This document shows, piece after piece, positions 6,029-11,824 of a stretch of 11,824 nucleotides of DNA. The stretch is taken from the NCBI GenBank assembly GCA_002338335.1, contig DDIC01000071.1, forward strand, positions 1-11,824, in the 5' to 3' direction. Positions within the stretch are counted from its first letter, which is position 1; each line of letters opens with the position of its first letter. The notes under the pieces are model-generated. The model was given only the letters and a program-made list of their open reading frames with translations. It ran no database searches and had not been told where the DNA came from. Source of the DNA: Bacteroidetes bacterium UBA1860. GTDB taxonomy: Bacteria; Bacteroidota; Rhodothermia; Balneolales; Balneolaceae. A program made the position numbers and the translations under genes.

Positions 6029-8521
6029 TTAATCAGGATCTAAAATGAGGTCAATACGCTCAGATAGATCATTTAAGTGTGCTGTTGTCATCCGGTCACC
6101 CGTGTTGGATGAGGCACGATCCACTTGAGACTTCAAAGTAGTCAATTGCTCACGCACGAGTGGTCGAATATCAGACTGACTCACATCCACTGGGGTGTAT
6201 CCATAGAAGCTTCTGAAAGCCGCCGGGATAGAGCGCACCTCTTCAGTCATAAGCTCTTCCATATGCTCAACAAAGGCTCGTTGGAGCGCTCTGCGATGTA
6301 CATCCACAGCGCGACCACGGCTAAGTTCACTAAAGACCCCGCCACGAACTTCATCCATCAACTCCATCGCTGTGTAGGTCCCTTCAGAGCGACGCTCATA
6401 GTCGATTAGACGAGCCAATCGTTGAGGGTCCAATACTTGGTTTAGTACGCTTGCCTGACGAGCACGGAACGCTTCTACAACAGACGCTTGATTAAACAAC
6501 GCAAAGAGCTCTTCATTCAACGCCCATGTAGGTGAGCTGAAAGCGTGCTCATTCAAGAAATCAACCGCGCGTTCTTGTGTCTCTCTTTCTACAGGCTCAT
6601 ACACAACACCTTCTTGACCCTTCACTTTGTCATTCTCATAGACACCGCCAATGTTGGCCAGCACATGCCCCATATAACGACCCCACTGAGAAATCACTCG
6701 ACCATATAATTCCTCAAGGTCTTCGTATGTATTACGCTCCTCGGTGGTCCAATCATTAAGATTCTCAATGATAACCTGAAGGTTATTGAGTCCAAGCTCT
6801 GAAGCGTACATCGCATCATCGCCTAGATCCTCATTTTGAGATCTTGGGTCAATCTTAGAGCCTGTTTGGCGACCATAGAAGAAACGTGGGTCATCAGCTC
6901 TCTCCTCTACCCATCCATCAAGCACTTCCTTTTGCTCCTCTAATGACATATCACCAAACCATGTATAACCCCATTTTATGGCCCATTCGTCATACTCCCC
7001 AATTTGCGGGTTAAACTGAGTCACACCATCTCCTGGCTGCGCGATATAGTTAAAACGGGCATAATCCATCAAGGTCGGTGCGGTTCCATGATTGCTCGTA
7101 AACGAAGGCGAGCGCAACGAATCTACTGGATAGGCATAGCTCGAGCCGTAGTTGTGCGGCAACCCAATCGTATGACCCACTTCATGAGCAGACACAAAGC
7201 GGATTAATTCTCCCATCACTTCATCGTCAAATTCTGCGCCACGAGCCTCAGGGTTTGCCGCTGCTGTATGCACGAAATACCAGTTGCGAAGGAGGTTCAT
7301 AATATTATGATACCATCCAATATCACTTTCTAAGATCTGTCCAGAACGAGGATCATGGACATGAGGGCCGTAGGCGTTTTGAATAGGAGATGCATAGTAG
7401 CGAATCACACTGTAGCGAACATCCTCTGGGCTAAATTCTGGGTTTTCCTCAGGTGTTGGGGGGTCTTTGGCCATAATGGCATTTTTGAATCCAGCTGCCT
7501 CAAAGGCCTTTTGCCAATCATCCACCCCTTGCTTTAGATAGGGTCTCCACTTTTCGGGCGTCGCTGGATCGATATAATAGACAATGGGCTCTATCGGCTC
7601 GACTAACTCCCCACGCATGTAGGCTTCTGGGTCTTTGGGGACCAGTTTCCATCGAGTAATGTAGCTTACCTCTTCTGCTTTTTGATTATCGAGCCCGTAG
7701 TCGGTCATAGACACGGAGATATACCCAACACGTGCATCTGTTTCGCGGGATTGATATGGTTCTTCCGGAAGTAACACCATGCTATGGTTGACTTCCAACG
7801 TGATGCTACCAATATCACTATTAGACGGTGGATTTCCAGCAGAATACGTCATTACATGACGAGCCTCTACATTTTCTGGATAGCTTCGAATGCTTTCGAT
7901 ATAACTGCGATCACTGTCTAAGCGACGAACTTGGTACGCTCTGCGGCGACCTTCTTGAAGGCCAATCGCTGGAACATCTTCCGCAAATAGGGGCGTCGCA
8001 TTAATGACAACCCCTGAGCTGTCCTTATCAAGTGACTCTATATCAAAACTCAGAATAATGGGCTCTAGATTGGAGTTTTGAACCGCTTTAAAAATCGGCT
8101 GGTCTTCACTTGCCGTATTTTCATAGGACTTTCGGCGAAGGAGAACCTTATCTCCCTTTCGCTCCCAAACGACTACCTGGGTGTTATTTTTCTCCCCACC
8201 ATAACCAATACTTGAGGCAGTGCGAGCGATGCGAGAGACAAGCAACATATCACGTCCCAGCATCTCCTCTGGGATTTCATAATAGTATTCATCATCCTTA
8301 GAGTGAACATGGAACAGACCTTCGTCGGTCTCCATATCATCCGTAATGACTTTATCATAGGCCTTCATCCCATCCTTGTCTGCAGATCGCGAAGAAGAGG
8401 GTGCTGCCGTCGATTTGTTTTCTGTCTTGTCAACCGAAATGTTAAACATCGAACATCCTTGAGCGACAAAAAGGAGTGCCACACCCCAGATGAGTGAGGA
8501 ACGGTGCATGTGTCGTTTCAT
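6029..8521 (-). CDS. Zinc-dependent metalloprotease lipoprotein, DUF5117/DUF5118 type
   Basis: This gene encodes an 830-residue exported protein. From the ATG at 8521 the N-terminus has four basic residues, a hydrophobic stretch at about 8-20 and Cys23 in AQGC, so it is probably a lipoprotein. The extra in-frame codons up to 8548 begin with TTG and add nothing to the signal, so I reject that start. A serine/lysine-rich linker follows, then a region matching DUF5118/DUF5117 proteins. The catalytic site HEVGHTIGLPHN lies at 446-457: His446, His450 and His456 should bind zinc and Glu447 should be the general base. Met485 in LMDYARFNYIAQ fits the Met-turn of metzincins. The long C-terminal region resembles DUF4953. 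The family is widespread in Bacteroidota-like bacteria, but its substrates are not established. It is 18 bases upstream of popT and 68 bases after the glycyl-tRNA synthetase stop. Confidence 0.9.
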   Translation of the reverse strand: MKRHMHRSSLIWGVALLFVAQGCSMFNISVDKTENKSTAAPSSSRSADKDGMKAYDKVITDDMETDEGLFHVHSKDDEYYYEIPEEMLGRDMLLVSRIARTASSIGYGGEKNNTQVVVWERKGDKVLLRRKSYENTASEDQPIFKAVQNSNLEPIILSFDIESLDKDSSGVVINATPLFAEDVPAIGLQEGRRRAYQVRRLDSDRSYIESIRSYPENVEARHVMTYSAGNPPSNSDIGSITLEVNHSMVLLPEEPYQSRETDARVGYISVSMTDYGLDNQKAEEVSYITRWKLVPKDPEAYMRGELVEPIEPIVYYIDPATPEKWRPYLKQGVDDWQKAFEAAGFKNAIMAKDPPTPEENPEFSPEDVRYSVIRYYASPIQNAYGPHVHDPRSGQILESDIGWYHNIMNLLRNWYFVHTAAANPEARGAEFDDEVMGELIRFVSAHEVGHTIGLPHNYGSSYAYPVDSLRSPSFTSNHGTAPTLMDYARFNYIAQPGDGVTQFNPQIGEYDEWAIKWGYTWFGDMSLEEQKEVLDGWVEERADDPRFFYGRQTGSKIDPRSQNEDLGDDAMYASELGLNNLQVIIENLNDWTTEERNTYEDLEELYGRVISQWGRYMGHVLANIGGVYENDKVKGQEGVVYEPVERETQERAVDFLNEHAFSSPTWALNEELFALFNQASVVEAFRARQASVLNQVLDPQRLARLIDYERRSEGTYTAMELMDEVRGGVFSELSRGRAVDVHRRALQRAFVEHMEELMTEEVRSIPAAFRSFYGYTPVDVSQSDIRPLVREQLTTLKSQVDRASSNTGDRMTTAHLNDLSERIDLILDPD

Positions 8522-8589
8522 AGTGAGAGAGGTTATGCTAGTGTACAATTAGACTGGAAAGCTACGCAAAGTGGTCACATTTCCAAATG

Positions 8590-10047
8590 TTAAGGCGCCC
8601 AGGCATCCATCTTTTGATGAAGCACAGAAGGCACTTTTTCCATGGAGACTCGCGATTGTTGCATGGTGTCACGGTCTCGAATGGTCACGGTTTGATCTTC
8701 TAGCCCATCAAAATCGACCGTAATGCAATACGGTGTTCCAATCTCGTCTAATCGTCGATACCGTTTACCAATCGATCCACTGGCATCATTCAATACAGTG
8801 AAGTGATCGCTCAAATCGGTCTCTAGCTTGGACGCCACCTCTTGCAGTTCTGGTTTCTTGACAAGTGGAAAGATGCCCACTTGAATCGGTGCTAGTGCGG
8901 GGTGCATTTTTAGAACCGTTCGCACATCCCCTTCAACCTCTTCTTCTCGATAGGCATCGCACAGCACCATCAACATACATCGGTCGAGTCCTATCGAGGT
9001 TTCGATGACGTATGGAATAAATTTGGATTGCGTTGCCTGATCGAAGACTTCCATCTTTTTACCCGAAAACTCTTGATGGCGTGTCATATCAAAATCGGTC
9101 CGATTGTGAACACCCTCTACCTCCTGCCAGCCGATAGGGAAATGGTAGTGAATATCAGCTGCTGCGCGTGCATAATGAGCCAATTTATCCTGTGGGTGTG
9201 GGGCCACGCGTAAATGTTCTTTGCGGATTCCAAGCTCTAGATGCCAAGACATGCGCTTTTCTAACCATTCATTGTATGCCTCTTCATCTGTTCCAGGAGC
9301 CACAAAATATTGCATCTCCATTTGCTCAAATTCTCTCATTCGGAAAACAAATTGCCTAGCAACCACCTCGTTACGAAACGCCTTTCCAATTTGTGCGATT
9401 CCAAACGGAATCGACACTCGACTGGTGTCCATCACATTCTTCATATTGACGAATATTCCCTGCGCGGTTTCAGGTCGTAGGTAGATTCCATCATTGTCGC
9501 CGGCAGCAGCCACAGCTCCAAACTGTGTTTTAAACATCAGATTAAACTGACGTACGGCGGTCCAATCGAAGGCACCAGAATCTGGTGATTTGATTTCATA
9601 CTCATGAATAATGGCCTCAAGGTCTTCACATAATCCGTCGCGTGATCCAGCCGTATCAAGGGCCTCTTGGACCTTGGCAGCTTGATCAACTTTCCCATCT
9701 TTTTCTAGCCTAGCGATGAGGCCTTCAATGAGATGATCCGCTCGATACCGTTTTTTGGATTGTTTGTCATCAATCATAGGATCATTAAACCCATCAACAT
9801 GACCACTTGCCTCCCACACCTTGGGATGCATAAAAATCGAAGCATCAAGCCCAACAATATTGGCATGCTTCCGCGTCATGGCCTTCCACCACTGATTACG
9901 GATATTTCGGCGAAGCTCCACGCCCATCGGTCCGTAATCATACACAGCGCCAAGGCCCCCATAAATTTCGGAAGAGGGGTAAATAAACCCTCGTGCCTTG
10001 CTCAAGGAAACGATTTTATCGAGTTGTTGGAGGTGTTCGATCGACAT
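8590..10047 (-). CDS. glyQS: Glycyl-tRNA synthetase, single-chain homodimeric type
   Basis: This cytoplasmic class II synthetase attaches glycine to tRNA-Gly. The 485-residue chain is the alpha-2 type, not the alpha2-beta2 type of E. coli. Landmarks: RGFIYPSSEIYGGLGAVYDYGP at 19-40 followed by motif 1 to about residue 54; RPETAQGIF at 191-199; motif 2 with FRNE at 224-227 and the Arg-rich loop to 240; motif 3 ETSIGLDR at 349-356; and a C-terminal anticodon-binding domain at about 385-475 starting LAPIQVGIFPL. The ATG at 10047 gives the standard N-terminus. An insertion of about 70 residues between motif 1 and RPET (about 95-165) is usual for this family. The gene is divergent from asd across 53 bases. 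No terminator is seen after its stop, so read-through into the protease gene is possible. Confidence 0.97.
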   Translation of the reverse strand: MSIEHLQQLDKIVSLSKARGFIYPSSEIYGGLGAVYDYGPMGVELRRNIRNQWWKAMTRKHANIVGLDASIFMHPKVWEASGHVDGFNDPMIDDKQSKKRYRADHLIEGLIARLEKDGKVDQAAKVQEALDTAGSRDGLCEDLEAIIHEYEIKSPDSGAFDWTAVRQFNLMFKTQFGAVAAAGDNDGIYLRPETAQGIFVNMKNVMDTSRVSIPFGIAQIGKAFRNEVVARQFVFRMREFEQMEMQYFVAPGTDEEAYNEWLEKRMSWHLELGIRKEHLRVAPHPQDKLAHYARAAADIHYHFPIGWQEVEGVHNRTDFDMTRHQEFSGKKMEVFDQATQSKFIPYVIETSIGLDRCMLMVLCDAYREEEVEGDVRTVLKMHPALAPIQVGIFPLVKKPELQEVASKLETDLSDHFTVLNDASGSIGKRYRRLDEIGTPYCITVDFDGLEDQTVTIRDRDTMQQSRVSMEKVPSVLHQKMDAWAP

Positions 10048-10100
10048 AAAAAAGCCTTATACTCAACTGATTATGATTAATTCATTGGAAGATAGGCAAA
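10048..10100. promoter_or_regulatory. Divergent promoter region between glyQS and asd
   Basis: These 53 AT-rich bases must carry the promoters of both genes. Overlapping -10-like words are present: TATGAT at 10072-10077 for asd and CATAAT at 10075-10070 for glyQS. Neither has a convincing -35 partner. GGAAG at 10087-10091, nine bases before the asd ATG, is a weak Shine-Dalgarno candidate. The glyQS start has none. The region is certain as a divergent intergenic gap, but the exact elements are guesses. Confidence 0.35.
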
Positions 10101-11111
10101 ATGAAACCTTCTAAAGTAGGGGTCTTAGGGGCTACGGGAGCAGTTGGGCAGATGTTTTGTCGCATGTTGGAACATCACCCATGGTTTGAGGTAGCCATTG
10201 TTGGGGCCTCTGAAGCCTCCTCAGGAAAACGCTATCGAGATGCTGTCACGTGGAGATTGGAATCATCGATGCCTTCTGGAGTCGCCGATTTAACGATTCA
10301 ATCCTGCGTTCCAGAAGTATTTGAGGGGGTAGATCTTGTGTTTTCTGGGTTAGATTCAACGGTTGCACACGTGAAAGAGCTTGCGTTTGCAGAGGCAGGA
10401 TTTACCGTTGTCTCAAACGCAAGTGCTCATCGTATGCATCCAGACGTTCCTCTAGTCGTACCTGAGGTGAATGGAGATGTGCTACGATCATTGTCACAAC
10501 CATGGAGTGGACAGCTTGTGACCAACCCTAATTGTGTGGTGATCCCATTAGTTATGGTGTTAAAGCCGTTGGTGGATGTTTTTGGCGTAGGTTCTGTGCA
10601 TGTGACATCCATGCAGGCTTTGTCTGGCGCTGGGTATCCGGGAGTGTCCGCGATGGATAGTACGGGAAATATTTTACCCTTTATCCCTGGAGAAGAACCC
10701 AAAATTGAAACAGAACCACTCAAAATTCTTGGCCGAGATCTGGCGATTCGCTCTACAGCGGTGAGGGTCCCTGTAAGGCATGGCCATCTGTTAAGTATCC
10801 ATCTTGGGTTTGAAGGAGCCACTCCTTCTGTGAATGAGGTGTCTCAATTATTGCAAACGTTTGAAACACCTTCTTGGATGAAGGGGTGTCCAAGTGCCCT
10901 AGACAAGGTGCTTAAGGTGTATGATGACCCTATGCAACCGCAACCACGATTCGTCGAACAAGAAGGGCAAGGCATGGCCGTCCATGTCGGTCGAATTCGT
11001 GGGGAAGGTCCTTTGGGTATCTCATTGATGGCGTTAGGTCATAATACCATTCGTGGTGCGGTTGGTTGTGCCTTGTTGAATGCTGAGGTGCTTGCACTCC
11101 ACCAAAGCTAG
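10101..11111 (+). CDS. asd: Aspartate-semialdehyde dehydrogenase, archaeal/fungal type
   Basis: This cytoplasmic enzyme reduces aspartyl phosphate to aspartate semialdehyde with NADPH, the branch-point step for lysine/diaminopimelate, threonine and methionine. It has 336 residues. The nucleotide-binding GATGAVG is at residues 10-16, the nucleophile Cys145 in NPNCV, a SGAGYPGVSAMD loop at 175-186, and the catalytic His229 in RVPVRHGH. The motifs HPWFEVA, NASAHRM, DVPLVVPEVN and GEEPKIE place it in the archaeal/fungal-type branch (TIGR00978) rather than the common bacterial form. The ATG at 10101 is close to the first beta strand and so is secure. The neighbours, glyQS and a decarboxylase, do not form a biosynthetic operon with it. 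It probably has its own transcript. No terminator was found in the 71 bases before the convergent gene. Confidence 0.95.
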   Translation: MKPSKVGVLGATGAVGQMFCRMLEHHPWFEVAIVGASEASSGKRYRDAVTWRLESSMPSGVADLTIQSCVPEVFEGVDLVFSGLDSTVAHVKELAFAEAGFTVVSNASAHRMHPDVPLVVPEVNGDVLRSLSQPWSGQLVTNPNCVVIPLVMVLKPLVDVFGVGSVHVTSMQALSGAGYPGVSAMDSTGNILPFIPGEEPKIETEPLKILGRDLAIRSTAVRVPVRHGHLLSIHLGFEGATPSVNEVSQLLQTFETPSWMKGCPSALDKVLKVYDDPMQPQPRFVEQEGQGMAVHVGRIRGEGPLGISLMALGHNTIRGAVGCALLNAEVLALHQS

Positions 11112-11182
11112 GTCCAGGACGCGCCCATGGTATCTATTACATGTCCGCGCCTTTGGAAGTACTCAAGCCAAACCCAAGTCCA

Positions 11183-11824
11183 TTACGAAGCCTGTGGGTG
11201 TGTATCGTTAGCGAAAACTTTACCCATGATGTTGGCATGTTGAGGCTTGATAAAGACGCTTCGTATGATCTCCACCTGATCTGAATCAACTACAAAATCT
11301 GGGTGTCGCCTTCCAAAATACTCTCCACTCACTTTGAGCATGGATACGAAAATTGGATTCTCTGGATCATCCATTTTATCCTGAAACCATTGTCGATTGG
11401 CCGCACTACAAGCAGATGTCGTTTTTTCTTCTGGCACAACCATCCACGTGACAATATCTAAGTCTGGTTCCATATAGATTCGATAGCGGTCATCTTGAGC
11501 TGCGATTTCCTCACAGAAATCAAGTGCATATTGACGGCTTAGCTTCAGGTAATCACCAATCCCCTCATCTCTTCGCAGAGGAAGGAGCTGAATCGTAGCC
11601 CACAACGCAGCACTTACTTGCCCAGGGCGGGAACACTCTAGGGTAATCTCTCCAAGATGGAGGTCTGATGGCATAAAATAGGTGTAGGGAGAGTCATGAT
11701 CATACACCTTTGAAACACTCGGATCTTTGAATAAAATGCTTCCACATCCATAGGGTTGCAAACCGTGCTTGTGCGGATCGATTACAATACTATCACTTTC
11801 GGCTACGGCTAACCATGGCTCGCG
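11183..11824 (-). CDS. PLP-dependent group II amino-acid decarboxylase, C-terminal part (5' end beyond the window)
   Basis: The reading frame stays open to the right edge of the window, so this is the last 213 residues of a longer protein, not a short gene starting at the TTG near 11761. The decisive sign is DSIVIDPHKHGLQPYGCG, coded from about 11794 down to 11741. It holds the PLP-binding lysine (codon 11770-11768) in the DPHK motif of group II decarboxylases and lies partly upstream of that TTG. Further family marks are ECSRPGQVSAALWA, with the SRP-x5-ALW pattern, and LLPLRRDEGIGDYL. Members decarboxylate aromatic amino acids, glutamate, diaminobutyrate or aspartate; the specificity residues are outside the window, so the substrate is unknown. 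It is convergent with asd. The stop at 11183 gives a normal-looking C-terminus. Confidence 0.88.
   Translation of the reverse strand, partial: REPWLAVAESDSIVIDPHKHGLQPYGCGSILFKDPSVSKVYDHDSPYTYFMPSDLHLGEITLECSRPGQVSAALWATIQLLPLRRDEGIGDYLKLSRQYALDFCEEIAAQDDRYRIYMEPDLDIVTWMVVPEEKTTSACSAANRQWFQDKMDDPENPIFVSMLKVSGEYFGRRHPDFVVDSDQVEIIRSVFIKPQHANIMGKVFANDTHPQAS

Noticed and set aside
8522..8548. Upstream TTG start for the metalloprotease
   Set aside because: It adds nine residues before a complete lipoprotein signal that begins at the ATG at 8521, and no Shine-Dalgarno supports it.
10056..10061. TATAAG as the -10 box of glyQS
   Set aside because: It lies only eight bases before the ATG, which would leave almost no leader, and no -35 partner fits. 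The CATAAT word further upstream is a better though weak candidate.
11112..11182. Bidirectional terminator between asd and the decarboxylase
   Set aside because: The best stem (TTTGG at 11152-11156 with CCAAA at 11168-11172) is 5 bp with a ten-base loop and has no T tract on either side.

Overview
The window looks like a chromosomal segment of a Gram-negative bacterium from the Bacteroidota / Balneolota-Rhodothermota neighbourhood, probably free-living. This is an inference from three things: a TonB-dependent receptor with an N-terminal carboxypeptidase-like domain, a DUF5117-type lipoprotein metalloprotease, and a single-chain glycyl-tRNA synthetase with the motif 3 form ETSIGLDR. Most starts also lack a Shine-Dalgarno sequence, which fits these groups. 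I see no phage, insertion sequence, CRISPR array or RNA gene.

Layout. Positions 1-1010 are clearly AT-rich (sampled lines about 30-38% GC, against about 50% in a sampled pheA line) and carry two small plus-strand genes for exported proteins: an unknown secreted protein and a lipoprotein with an antibiotic-biosynthesis-monooxygenase-like fold. They meet, tail to tail, a run of five minus-strand genes. In transcription order these are glycyl-tRNA synthetase (10047-8590), a zinc metalloprotease lipoprotein (8521-6029), a DUF368/PopT undecaprenyl-phosphate translocase (6010-4877), a TonB-dependent receptor (4738-1970) and prephenate dehydratase (1865-1014). A rho-independent terminator lies between the receptor and pheA, almost touching the pheA start. 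Divergent from the synthetase is an archaeal/fungal-type aspartate-semialdehyde dehydrogenase (10101-11111). Convergent with that is the C-terminal part of a PLP-dependent group II decarboxylase, cut by the right edge of the window.

How the genes work together. The protease and PopT are tightly linked (18 bases apart, strong Shine-Dalgarno just after the protease stop). With the receptor downstream they form a cell-envelope group: a lipid-anchored protease, an outer-membrane importer and a lipid-carrier recycler. A protease-plus-importer role in peptide scavenging is possible but unproven. The remaining genes are housekeeping (translation; phenylalanine synthesis; the aspartate family of amino acids).

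No stretch over 300 bases lacks a gene. The longest gaps are 4739-4876 (receptor promoter region with a palindrome), 440-551 (no convincing signal) and 1866-1969 (two hairpins). I did not find a clear new multi-gene system. The most interesting items are the AT-rich pair of exported genes, the terminator at the pheA start, and the uncharacterised protease beside the receptor.
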